A stretch of 24,401 nt of DNA. Source: Saksenaea vasiformis B4078. Its lineage: Eukaryota; Mucoromycota; Mucoromycetes; Mucorales; Saksenaeaceae. This document shows positions 1-10,203 of the stretch, piece after piece. The stretch covers positions 1 to 24,401 of the forward strand of contig JNDT01001614.1 of the NCBI GenBank assembly GCA_000697055.1, in the 5' to 3' direction. The notes under the pieces are model-generated. The model saw only the letters and a list, made by a program, of their open reading frames with translations. It did not search any database and had not been told where the DNA came from. Positions within the stretch are counted from its first letter, which is position 1; each line of letters opens with the position of its first letter. The position numbers and the translations under genes were made by a program.

Positions 1-2382
1 GCGAAAGCGTCTGCAAGCGCAAATGAAAACTTGCCTCCACCGTCTTGCCCTGCCTGCGGCTCAAACGAGCATCGAAGTTCAAGGTCCTCGCAGTGCCCGA
101 AGCATAAATTGACGATGAAACAGACTGTTTATGACAAGTTGGGAAAGGACAACGAAAAGTTTACCAGGAAATTACCGTTTGACAAGATCGTTCGTCTTGC
201 ATACCAACATACACTCCACGAAAAGGTTACAAGGTTATGTAACCTGTCCAGAAATGTGATAATACGGGCGCAGTTGTTCGTCAACTCGTATATCATCAAG
301 CATGCTCGTGAAGAAATCGCACCGTACCTCTTTACGCAAAAATTTTGGTATTACATATGCCAACTTGTTCTTGGGAAGGAGATTACCAGTACTAATGACA
401 AGCTGCCGAGCGATATTATACAAAATTGGAGAACATTTTGTACCAACCACCCGAACAGCTTATACCGGCTAACGCGGCAGGAACGCTGCAGCGACATACT
501 TTCTGCCGCATGTGTGACGCTTGCCACAGCGTACTCGAACCATGTCGTCGAGACATTTGAGAATCGAATATTTTTTATGCCGTCTATCAATTGAAATTTC
601 TTTTACCTGTACGTATTCCATTTGTGTTATCTTTTTACTTACAGTATAGCAGAACCGAAGCCGTAAGCTAGCAAAAGAAATTTCCAATGACTATATCTTT
701 GAACGGATTGCCGGAGGTGAACCTCGTTGGCCTCATTCTATTTCCGAGAATATTCCTGTCGATATCAAAACGGCGGTCGAAGCTGTATGCCAGGAGTTGG
801 AAGAGATAGTCCCAAAACCAGCGACTAAAGAAGCGATATCTGCTTCTCCCGGGAAGTACATTCCAGCTTTACGGCAAATTCTGGAACTGTATGACAACAT
901 GCATCAGCAAGCGACCAAGTCTACGCAGTCGAAGGATTTACCACGTCTTCTTGGCCTGACACCAAGCGAATCGTTCCAGTGGCGGTTTATTACCATCGAT
1001 GCCAAAACTCTCGGCAGCCTTGTATCTCGCAAGGCTGGGACCACTCACGAGGATCATTTGAAACTGTTCTACGACGTTCTGGATTTCTCCAGATTAGGGT
1101 TTCAATGGTAACGCTCATGTAAGGAAATGTCGCTGATTTTTTTTCACGTAGCATCGAATCCCTCCACAATTCCGAAAAGTACATGTTCACCAATCAAATA
1201 TTGACTGACGGTTTCGCGGTTGACTTGCAGTTCGCAAGGGCAAAAAATGCTTCCAGGGTGCAGCGTACAGAGCTTTCTGTCGATGATTTCACACAAACAG
1301 AGGTCCAAAAACATTTCCGTCCGTGTGCTATAGATCCAGGGGTTAGCCAGGTCTTTACCGCATCATACGGCGAGGGAGCGAACTCTCATGAAATCCGTCG
1401 TTGCTCGACAGCAGAGTATTATACCTATACTGGAGCATTTCGACGTCAACGAGCGATGGATGCTGCAAAGAAGACTGGCAATATCAAAGATATTGAAACG
1501 GAGATGCCTACAGGGAAGACGCAGCTTGAAGAGCGCTACAATGACCATATCCGTTATGTATACCAGCACTTGGAGCAGCTCTTTGGTTTTTACGGCCCAT
1601 CGACGGCAGAAAGCCGATTCAGAGACTATCAGGGCAGACAGAGGGCCATGGAAGAAATGGTGAACATACTCGTCGATGGAGGGAAAAAGTATAATCGGCG
1701 AAAAAGGAAGAAGACAAAAGCGAATCGTAAGGAACGCAAGCGAAGGCGCAAGAAAAATATGAAGAAGCTAGTCTTGGAGGTCGAAAAGTATGATGGAAGT
1801 TGTAAATGTATGAAAACTAATGAAATTCATAGGGGAAGAGTTCCAGCGCAGGTCATGTCAACAAAAAGGTCTACCGTACGCCCAGGCAGTCGCCCAAAAA
1901 AATGGAAGCAAACAGCGTTCCAGGAGACAACAAAAATGCCCCTCATCGTTTTCGGGGATGCGATATTTGGCAATAAGGTGACATACAAAGGAAAGCGCAA
2001 GAACGTAGTGAACAAGTGTTGGAAAGGGCTGAAGCGACGCGAACATAGAGGAGAACTACTAGCAGTGACAGTAGACGAATATCTGAGCTCTCAGGTAAGC
2101 TTAAGCAATTATCCCACTGTTGAGTATTCAAATGTTCTCTAGATTTGTAACAACTGCCACGGCAGATGCCTCGAAAAAGTCACGACCAAGGATTTAATCT
2201 CACACCATGGTGTACTAGCTTGTAAACGCTGTAGAACACTTTGGCAACGGGATGTAAATGCTAGCAAGAACTTGTTTTGGATTGCCAACGACATCTGGAA
2301 GGGCTATGGTCGACCTACAGAGTTCTTGCGCACACAGACAACTATCGCCGGTACGAATCCGGTTTCCCTTTTAGGGATTTAG
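1..2382 (+). CDS. Fanzor (eukaryotic TnpB-like RNA-guided nuclease), 5' partial, one probable frameshift
   Basis: Predicted RNA-guided DNA endonuclease of the Fanzor/TnpB superfamily, expected to act in the nucleus with a guide RNA made from its own locus. The frame is open from base 1, so the start lies outside the window. Proposed exons are <1-608, 653-1107, 1152-2094 and 2143-2382; introns of 44, 44 and 48 nt end in AG. Visible domains: zinc knuckle C-X2-C-X4-H-X7-C (codons at 46, 55, 70, 94); a helical N-terminal region; ILTDGFAV at about 1198; RuvC-I IDPG with Asp at 1333; a Lys/Arg-rich NLS-like stretch at 1681-1770; FGDAIFG at 1951; VDEYLSSQ with Glu at 2077; two CxxC pairs (2146/2155 and 2221/2230) forming a zinc ribbon; and RDVNASKN with the RuvC-III Asp at 2251. 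In the sequence as given, exon 1 meets TGA at 592-594. One extra T in the 571-576 run would restore the frame up to a GTACGT donor at 609. The family call is firm; intactness is doubtful. Confidence 0.88.
571..576 (+). other. T6 homopolymer, site of the apparent frameshift in the Fanzor gene
   Basis: Upstream of this run the Fanzor frame is open and family-like (ending NHVVETFENRI). Downstream it stops at 592-594. Adding one T would keep a frame open to the consensus-like donor GTACGT at 609-614 and give the correct phase for the exon starting at 653. The lesion is either a real single-base deletion or a homopolymer sequencing error. Confidence 0.55.
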
Positions 2383-2804
2383 ATTATTACGGTTAGTGAA
2401 ACGTCTTGTAATCCTTAACTTAGATCAGTTTTACTTATGCTTCCCTTTAGGTGTATTCATCGGTAAGTCCTCTTCCAGGTTGTTGAACAGTGTACTCATC
2501 AGAGAAACGTTTGCGACGCTGAAATGCTCTTGTATCGCCAAAACCAAGTGGATAGGTAAGTACGCAGAGATCAACGGTAACGCTTTAATTTGATTAAATT
2601 TGGTTCATCATAGCATAAACTTGGTTTTAGGCGACCGCAAAAGAGCATGATCAGCAACGCAAGTGTTGTTTCAAAACACAGTACATTCAAATGGAGTACC
2701 AGCAGCCTTTTCTTTGGCGAACGGCGGAGTTTATACAACGCAAAAACCTCTGATTACTGACGCAAAGTCACGCAAAATCCTGTAAACGACTTTTTCTCGC
2801 CATC
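2383..2804. other. Fanzor 3' flank and ELP4 upstream region
   Basis: This 422-bp gap lies between two genes on the + strand. A 65-codon open frame at 2396-2593 shows no family features and contains splice-like GGTAAG motifs. Fanzor and TnpB guide RNAs characteristically come from the end of the nuclease gene and its 3' flank, so a guide RNA could lie here, but I see no decisive structure. The right part, up to the ATG at 2805, must hold the ELP4 promoter. No clear TATA box is visible. Confidence 0.4.
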
Positions 2805-4237
2805 ATGAGCTTTAAGCGACGAAACGGGGATCAGCAACCAAAGTTACCGCCAGGGTCGCGACTAAGTGCTTACAATGGTCAGCTATTGATTTCTACAGGT
2901 GTCCCATCGCTCGATGATATCTTGGGAGGAGGTTTACCTGTCGGTACGGTGTTGCTTGTTAAAGAGGACCGTGCGACGACCTACGCGCAATTACTTCTTA
3001 AATACTTTCTTGCGCAAGGTATTGCTTCAGGTCACCATTGTGCACTTGCCTCGCGCGATGACGACCCGGAAGAATTACTGCGAAGTCTTATGTGGCTGGC
3101 CACGACCGCAGAGGCGGACGACGATGACGACGGTGAAGCCGCGAAGACAGCTCGATCAGATAGCGACCGCATGAAAATTGCTTGGCGATATTCTCATCTA
3201 AAAAGATTTGGCACGGGTGTTAAAACTCTTTCGCCACCTTCAACCCCTTCAACAGGAGCTGCCACAACAACGACAACGAAAGCATCTTCTGATCCGCCAC
3301 CCTACTGTAGCATGTTTGACCTTACAAAACGAATCCCTCAAGCAACACTGGAGGAAGCGAAGCTAAGCGTCATTGATCGTCCAACCGAATTTGATACGGA
3401 GGAAAGTGATGACTATGGAGTGTTGTTGGATGATATTCGACAAGTACTTCTCAAAAATCATTTTAGGTAAATCCATTGATCCATTGTTCTTGGAAATCAT
3501 TAATATGTATTATTTAGTTCGGCTATACCTGCACCACCTAATACAACACGAAATGTGTTAAGAATTGGAATTCAATCCCTTGCATCGCCCAGTTGGCGTT
3601 CAAAAACGCCTTACGTAAGTTATACTTTTCTCAGGATAAGTAATTGCTAAATCATGTCGATGAAGGATCTGTACAAATTCTTCCATGCACTACGAGGTTT
3701 ATTGCGTTTTTCATTTGGTGCTGCAGTTGTTACCATACCTGCGTATCTTTATGACAGCCCGGGTTATATTCGACGTATTGAGCATATGGTAGACGCGGTT
3801 GTCGGCATTGAGTCTTTTGCAGGTAATTTACTAGGTTAGGAAATAGTTGATTTTGACAGCAATGGTTAGGATCACCTGTGCATAATGATGCCCCGTATAC
3901 ACAGAACTATCACGGATTTTTCCACGTTGATAAGCTCCCTGTACTAAATTCTTTGTTGCCACCAAGCACAAAGCTGTCTGTCTTATCTGGAGGAGGAAGC
4001 AACGATCTAGCGTTTAAGCTCCGCCGAAAACGTTTCGCGATCGAGACATTCCATTTGCCTCCAGAGGGAGGCGTCAGTGTACGTCGTACGGAGGCGCCAC
4101 CCGAGGAGAAGGAGAAAAAGACCAAACCATCAGGGTCTATTGTAGCATCTCTTGCTTCGGGAGAGAAACCGAATCTTCGACGTCTAGGTGCTGGTTGCGG
4201 ATCTCTTCCGGGCAAAAAGGACCCCTTGGAGTTTTAA
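2805..4237 (+). CDS. ELP4: Elongator complex protein 4 (Elp4/PAXNEB)
   Basis: Subunit of the Elp4-5-6 ring of Elongator, which supports 5-carboxymethyl-type modification of wobble uridines in tRNA. Exons are 2805-3466, 3518-3614, 3666-3822 and 3870-4237, and the introns (51, 51, 47 nt) have GT-AG ends. The product is 427 aa, close to the usual size of the family. The N-terminus carries the family hallmark around residues 30-48, STGVPSLDDILGGGLPVGT, a RecA-like segment in place of a proper Walker A. Later come RNVLRIGIQSLASPSW, the segment FFHALRGLLRF followed by VVTIPAYLYD, and HGFFHVDKLPVLNSL near the end of the fold. The C-terminal tail is basic and disordered. Residues of about 102-126 form a fungal-style acidic insertion (AEADDDDDGEAA), followed by a Pro/Thr-rich linker. 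The start is the first ATG in frame; AATAAA lies at 4243-4248. Confidence is very high. Confidence 0.95.
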
Positions 4238-4242
4238 AAAGA

Positions 4243-4248
4243 AATAAA
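4243..4248 (+). terminator. Putative poly(A) signal of ELP4
   Basis: AATAAA begins six bases after the ELP4 stop codon. It is close to the stop but matches the consensus exactly and is the only copy immediately downstream. Confidence 0.4.
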
Positions 4249-4821
4249 ATTGTGTACATATACGATTGTTAGACCTTCATTTCCTGCACAAGATGCATTC
4301 TATTCTCAAGTATTTCAATAAGTTGATATGTAAACGACAATAAATAGGTTATAGATTTCATTTAGAAGATGGTAATACGTATATTGTGCTAATTAAAAGG
4401 TATTACAAGTTCTTTCCTTTTCTACGTTTTACTCTTTGTATCAAATCAAGGTTTGACATCAAATTCTATTCCTGATAGCATAGAAAACGGTCGCTAGGGC
4501 GGTGGTCCAATTTTCGGAAAGAGAAAGGAAAAGCGCAAAAGCCTCAGGATAGCCACATCTCCTTTATATTAAATGAAGCTTTACCCATTAGTATAATAAC
4601 TTAGAGACATTTTATTGTAGTTATTAGGTCATTACTCTCTTTCTTTTAATCATTCACTTTCTTAGTTACACAGTAAGTTATCCAAAAGAACAACAACAAC
4701 CCGTCCATTGCTATTTTTAGAAAAGGTATCGTTTTTTTAATTTTAGACCTTTTTTTTTCTTTCTTTTTGACCCCCAGTGCCTCTTTGACTTTGTGTTCTT
4801 CTTTCGCTTTGTTCGAACTAC
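4249..4821. other. Intergenic region with T/C-rich tract upstream of the glycosyltransferase gene
   Basis: No coding frame with protein-like composition was found. The last 90 bases before the ATG at 4822 contain a long pyrimidine tract (about 4730-4775), a common feature of fungal core promoters. An open frame on the - strand at 4646-4840 is lysine-rich because it reads this tract backwards, and I do not regard it as a gene. Confidence 0.4.
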
Positions 4822-6881
4822 ATGCCTGTTGATCTGCCATTATACAAATCAGAACCAGGCGTGGGGTCTAAAAGGGCTCGTTCTAATAAACGCTTTGTTC
4901 TCGGTCTTGCCCTTGTTGGTGCCTTATTATTGTTTTATCTTAACGCTCGGGTCGCGTCTCCACCTCCGCCTGTGCTGCAAGAACTTGACACAGATTCGGG
5001 TGGAAAAACGTCAACCTCACTTCCAAAAGACAATGCTCCGACGGACAGCATTCCACCGGTGGATGAGATTGATTTCCTCGGAGACGAAGACCAAGTGGAC
5101 GAAGTTGTAGAATCGCCTCATTCCGATGACCACAGCAAACTGCCGCCAGTTACTTCTGACAACGAGGATATTCCTATTAATAACTCAAAACATTACAACT
5201 ACTTTGTTGTTGTGGCTTCTCCACCACAATACATGAATCGCCGTCGATTAATCCGCGAAAAGTACTTCAATATGCGGGATAATCTGCTACCATGTATGAA
5301 ATACGATGCAAATATCTTTTACAAGTTCTGGATCTATGGCGGCCCACCCACACCTGACACAAATACACGCCGTGAATATGAGGCTGAGAAAATGGAATGG
5401 AATGACTTGGTACAACTACCCAAGTCCGTCGCTTTCGAACAGATCAACGTGATCCAATGGGTACGAAGACTAATAAAAAGTAATGATACCTGTTAACCTG
5501 CTTTTTTTTTCTTCTTTTTCTTTAGGCCGACAAGTTTGCTAAGGATGAAGGCATTACCTACGATTACTTGATTGTTCAAGATATCCACACCTTTGTGCAT
5601 CTGTCCACCATTCAGCGCGAACTGGATGCCAACGTCATCGGCGAGAATACAAACTCACCCGTCACCCTCAACAGCGAAGCACCTCTTAATGTAGTTTGGG
5701 GAGCGTTCACTGGCAAAACTACGGATAAGCACGCATTCGTAATTGGAAGCGCAGCTGTCCAGATTGCGTTAAAGAAATTGGCCGATATTCAGCTTGGATC
5801 CTCGAAGCATATGTTGACAAACATGTATAACTACTACCTGAAATACGATGATGCTCTGGAAAAAGCCGTGGAATCGATGTCACCGGAAGCAGCAGAAGAT
5901 ATGCGAGAGAAGGTTGTGCCACAGTTTGTGCGTGAGGATGTTGAAACACATCGGTTTGTGCGATGGGAAAACAACGTGGAGTCTGTCAGTGACACAGAAA
6001 CCGTGATTACCCACGTTTACCAAGATGCCGAATTTGCCGAGCTTGCGGCATGGACATCTCTCAAACCGACGATGGTATGCCATTCCCGTGGAGTCAATCA
6101 GCTGCCACCAATGGATCCGTTGGATGACGACGAGACAGTTACCACTCCCGCCCCCAAAAGTACCGACCAGAATAAGTTATCTACAGCTGTGGTCACATCC
6201 TCATTTATTTATGACAAGTGCATGGAACCTTCCGGTACAGCATCCGCCATGAACAAGCGCGATTATGCCTTACGTCACGGTTACTCTTTTGTTGCTCGCT
6301 CAGCAGAGTTTGCACAGCAAGCGATTCGGAATGAGCGCAAGACGGTCTGGGGAAAGATCGATGTCATTGAAAAAGTGCTGCCAAAATACAACTGGATCTT
6401 CTGGTTGGATATGGACGCAGTGATCATGAACCAAAACCGATCTCTTGAAGCACTGTTTGACGAATTGCGAGAGAGATATCCAGAGGGCAAGGAAGCATTT
6501 GAACGGGACGTCGATTTGATCATTGTTCGTCCTGGAACAGACAAGATGATCAATGCCGGTGTCTTCTTGATGCGTTATTCGCCCTGGAGTATGCAGTTCT
6601 TACGTGACCTTCAGGGTATCACTGAATGGTATAACCAAGGCCCATCCTACGAACAAGGTGCTATGTGGGACCTAATGAGAAAACCGGAAAATATGAAGCA
6701 TACCTTTTTACTGGACAGAGACAACCACGTCTTCAACACTTTCCCCAAATATTACCAACCTGGCGATTTCGTTGTTCACTTTGCTCCTGACAAATGTCCT
6801 AATGATGCCACACAAGCTGGTCTTAGGATAGCAGAAAAAATCAAGAACGGTGAAGTAGTGACATCCATCGATGAGAATTAG
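4822..6881 (+). CDS. Type II membrane glycosyltransferase: GT31-like half fused to GT34 (GMA12/MNN10) half
   Basis: Predicted Golgi enzyme of 664 aa in two exons, 4822-5460 and 5526-6881 (65-nt GT-AG intron, phase 0). A short basic cytosolic tail precedes one membrane segment at about residues 25-44, then an acidic/proline stem. Residues of about 127-290 resemble the galactosyltransferase (GT31) fold: FVVVASPP, RRRLIREKYF, then YDYLIVQDI at 225-233 where GT31 enzymes carry an acidic triad, and VVWGAFTG at about 270. Residues of about 435-655 are a clear GT34 domain: WLDMDAVI with the DxD metal motif (Asp508, Asp510), INAGVFLMR, YEQGAMWDLM and GDFVVHFAPDKC. GT34 members transfer galactose or mannose to N- or O-glycans of wall proteins; the exact sugar cannot be read here. 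The N-terminal half appears to lack a DxD triad (Gln-Asp-Ile), so it may be a non-catalytic partner domain. The GT34 assignment is strong, the GT31-like one moderate. Confidence 0.85.
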
Positions 6882-7178
6882 AAAGAACAAAACAAATCCT
6901 TGTGTACATTTTATCTTCTTCTTCTTCTTGTACTCGCCATTTCCTTACACCCACAGCGAGTAGCTTGCATAAATTCTTTCTTGTTTCCATGTTCAACTAC
7001 TAAACAAAAAACTTGTACGTACAGCCAATTTGCATCAAAAAGATGTGTCCGCCATCTCTTTATATCATTTAACATCGTTTCCGCGGGAATCTCGACAAAA
7101 CTACCGAATGCTGCAAAGAGTAAAGTTATATCTTCATGCTATTGCCTAGCATGATGCAGCTAGAGAGCAAGAGCCTCG

Positions 7179-7730
7179 GTGGATTCAAATGGAGTGGAAG
7201 GTAGATCATGGATCAGGCAGATATTCATGAAAATAAATCCTTGCGATTCGGCAGGCCTAAATCTAGACAGAATTTTTGTTACTGAATTATGGAATTGGAC
7301 GTTTGCTCTCACCGAGGTAGCACCTCCTAGGCATGGCTTGGTGAACCCATCCATTCCGGCATCTGAGCTAGCTCGACACATTTGTACTTCAGTCCTGATA
7401 ATCGAAAGTAAGGAATATCGATCTGACGTAATTCACACTTTGATCTTAGGATCAATTGTGACAGATGTCAAGTCTGTTTGGCTATTGTATTCCATGTCAC
7501 TCGTTTTTCTGAAAGGAAAGAGGAAAACGATTGCTACCGAAATGATTCCAGTGTTTCGTCATTCACGTCCTTCTACAAGCAATCCGCTTTCTCTTTTTTC
7601 CCCTTTTTTTTCAGTTTCGTCGATTCCGTCTTACTGTTTATTGAAATACACTTTACACTACTCTAAAATAAATTTTGCGCCCAGAAAGAACCAAACTTGC
7701 AGTGAAAGGAAAACGAAAATACGTAGTTAA
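7179..7730 (+). other. Unrecognised open frame, possibly decayed gene fragment
   Basis: This frame of about 183 codons has no ATG at its 5' end (it opens on a non-ATG codon; the first in-frame Met is internal). Its first half (residues of about 1-95, including NLDRIFVTELWNWTF and ALTEVAPPRHGLVNP) has a balanced composition. Its second half reads through a pyrimidine-rich tract and looks non-coding. No family could be named. It may be a remnant of a multi-exon or repeat-associated gene, or chance. Confidence 0.2.
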
Positions 7731-7908
7731 CGCACCAATCACGGCAGATATCATAGAATTGGATGAACGTAAAAATGCCTACTTCAGAACGAAGAGTTTA
7801 TCTGGAAGTAGCCCCAGATATCTTCAAATAGACGCAGAATCGTGGACAAAACCGAATGGTGCCCATCACGAGCTGCGTCGAATCAGCAACTGTAACAGGT
7901 TTCGGTGA
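7675..7908 (+). other. Unrecognised open frame following an acceptor-like CAG
   Basis: A 77-codon frame with a mixed, protein-like composition (for example VKGKRKYVVNAPITADIIEL) begins just after a pyrimidine-poor TTTTGCGCCCAG. It could be the last exon of a lost or unrecognised gene starting near 7179. There is no homology I recognise and no good donor to join it to. Confidence 0.18.
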
Positions 7909-8506
7909 ATTGTAAAACACAATTGGAAAGCATGACTATCTATGAAGAGAGGAAGCATGAACTCCACAAAGCCCTTGCATTTGCTCAACATCAGTTACTG
8001 AACCACGATTATGCAAATTCCGCGTGACAACAATCGCTCCGCACCACTGACGCTATGTACTGTGACTCCGAAGAGACCATCCGTTAACTTTTTCTGCGGT
8101 AACTTCCGAGGAGGTTGTACGACAGCATGTCAAGCATCGCAATAACAGCAGTATAAAGACAAATGTTATAGACACTGCATGACACTGAATAGCATTCTGC
8201 ACAAAAAGCACTAGCGCTAAAGCATATGCTGGACAGGATAGCCCGTGACAACATCATTTTCTGTCTTTTGCGAGTAAGGGAGATCGTCATTCCGGGACAC
8301 AACTGTGGTTTCGCCACGCTGATAGTAGGTACCTTGGTTGCTAACAGTAGAACTGCCATCTGTAATAATAATAAAAAAAGAATGCACACATCCATGTATC
8401 GTGCATGCAAGTCCCACATCTAGCTTATTCTATTCTTCTCGACGGCTGGACGCATCTTTTTTTTTTTTTTTGCTTTAGAATCATTATAGCCGAGCAAGGG
8501 AAGATG

Positions 8507-8512
8507 TTTATT
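8507..8512 (-). terminator. Putative poly(A) signal of the Sog2-like gene
   Basis: TTTATT on the + strand reads AATAAA on the - strand, 57 bases beyond the stop codon at 8569-8571. This is a reasonable distance for a fungal polyadenylation signal. Confidence 0.4.
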
Positions 8513-8568
8513 TTTAGTGAATGTTTCTTCTTATTCCTACTGTACGGCGTACATACAAATAGCGAACG

Positions 8569-10149
8569 CTATGTATCTGTTTTTGAGGCGACATTTACTT
8601 GACTGTTTTTACGATTCATGGGTATATCCGAGGCTAGCAAGGACGGTGAAGAGCTCAAGTGTGAGGAGAGATTCTGGTCTGGTGCACTAGGGCTTCGTTG
8701 GATGGGGTGATGTTGCTTATCGTCCACACCTAGGTAATAACCATCCTCTGCAAATACGCTGTCGTTATTCCATATTTTTGCCACTTCGGTGGTTACACGC
8801 GTCATATGCAGACAGACTTGTTTCACAGCTTTTGGCCATGCAAAATCCTCTTCCGTCGAAATTGACCGAACCGAGCTCATGACAGACACAATCGCCTAAA
8901 TCACGTATGCATTAGTAACTAAGACTAAGACAAAGAAGCATGACGTTACCCTCAGACTGCCATTGACATCTTCCCAGAATTTTCGACTGGATTCTTTACG
9001 GGACGCTGAGGATGGTTGATCGTCTTTTGTCGCTGTATTTTCTAACGCCTTATCTAAACGTTGCGTGAGTTCGGAAGCTTGTCGACATTCTCGTGCTAGA
9101 TCGTTGAGTTTCTTGGCAAGGGAACTCGAAACATCGGGAACTAATGTTTCTTCAATCGATTGTGTCAGCAGTTCCACGACACTAACAGAACCCATGACAG
9201 CTAGTTTGAGATGATTAAACAATGTTGTATTATCATCTGTATTGGGGGAGGTAAGAGGAGACATAATAGGCGATGGCATTTGTTCACTCTGCGATCGGCC
9301 CCGTACAGCGGGTAGCGGTGGTGGCAAAGGAGAGAGGGTAGACGATTTGTTGCTGTTATTGTTGTTGTTAGAAGTGGGTGTAGAAGATGTGGTTTGGAGC
9401 ATCGGTGCAGGACGGACGGGGGGAAAGTAGGATTGTACTGCATGAGAAGGAGTTCGTTGTGGTGTTGATTCAGCGGATAATAAGGGCACAAGCACTTCCC
9501 ATGCATCCTTCATATCCATCGTTGCACCATGGATAGCAAGTAGCAAATGTCGTGAATACTTCGCCTCCATGAGTTGAACGAGAACGGAAAGTCGTGCTTT
9601 GATAAGCAAGCATAATTCCTTTAGCGTCGCAATAGTCGAGGTCGCCAGTTTCACCAGATCCATTGAGGGCGAATCCAGCGCCTGCGCTAGTTTTTCTGAA
9701 TTGGTCTTGGCTTTTTGCAGAATTGGGGTAAAGGCAGAAGTCATGCTTTCGTTTAGGATACAGTTGAGAATCCTTCGGAGGGTCCGTTGAAGCACTGTAG
9801 CAGAAAACAGCAACGTATGACATGCTTCCATCAACTGCACCATAGACCATCGTACTCCGCTGACAGTTGTACGTCGGAAGTATTCTGCATCATGTTCTAA
9901 TGGAGTGCGATCCATAGCAAGCATGTGGAGATTGGTGGAAGTAATGTCGGAGCGAGATGGTATGAAACCCTCCGTAGGAGTGACCTGCGTCGGTTTGGTC
10001 AGGTTCAGCGGCGGAAGAGTCGTTACTCGGCTGGTTAATCGGTTGGTTGAAGACTTTTGAAGAGCCAGTCCATGTTTGTTTAAACTTAATCCTAAGACAG
10101 GCGAACCTGCATTGGCTGTCAGCGATCGTAGTGTTGCATGAGGTTCCAT
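8569..10149 (-). CDS. Sog2-like RAM signalling pathway protein, without leucine-rich repeats
   Basis: Predicted component of the RAM (regulation of Ace2 and morphogenesis) network, in which Sog2 partners the NDR kinase module controlling polarity and cell separation. Two exons on the - strand, 10149-8950 and 8895-8569, flank a 54-nt GT-AG intron (8896-8949) and give 508 aa. The frame stays open to about 10270 with no ATG, so the start used is the first ATG, at 10149. Features seen: EYFRRTTVSG at about 89-98; long helices from about 100-235; a Ser/Pro/Asn-rich low-complexity region (about 245-310); helical blocks with KKLNDLARECRQASELTQRL; FWEDVNGSLR at the exon junction; and DFAWPKAVKQVCLHMTRVT in exon 2. 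Sog2 orthologues in other fungi have N-terminal leucine-rich repeats; none is visible here or in 2 kb upstream. The assignment rests on general pattern resemblance and is moderate. Confidence 0.65.
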
Positions 10150-10203
10150 AACGTGCCGCGCTTTAATTTTTTTTCTTGCTCTTTTCAATTCGGGCTTTCC
10201 TTC

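Larger units (their letters stand above)
6882..8568. other. Gene-poor intergenic region with orphan open frames
   Basis: About 1.7 kb separate the stop of the glycosyltransferase gene from the convergent Sog2-like gene. It holds a (CTT)n-like stretch near 6915-6932, a T13-type run at about 8458-8471, and several open frames without recognisable motifs. The two most protein-like are listed separately. I found no tRNA, rRNA or transposon ends. Confidence 0.45.

Noticed and set aside
1388..1663. 91-codon + strand frame inside the Fanzor exon
   Set aside because: Shifted reading of the RuvC exon; the Fanzor frame through the same bases carries the family motifs.
3910..4215. 101-codon - strand frame over the last ELP4 exon
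   Set aside because: Antisense shadow of a well-supported coding exon, without an independent motif.
8084..8419. Hydrophobic - strand frame resembling a small membrane protein
   Set aside because: Leucine and isoleucine runs come from reading AT-rich sequence; no promoter, no homologous pattern, and several competing frames overlap it.
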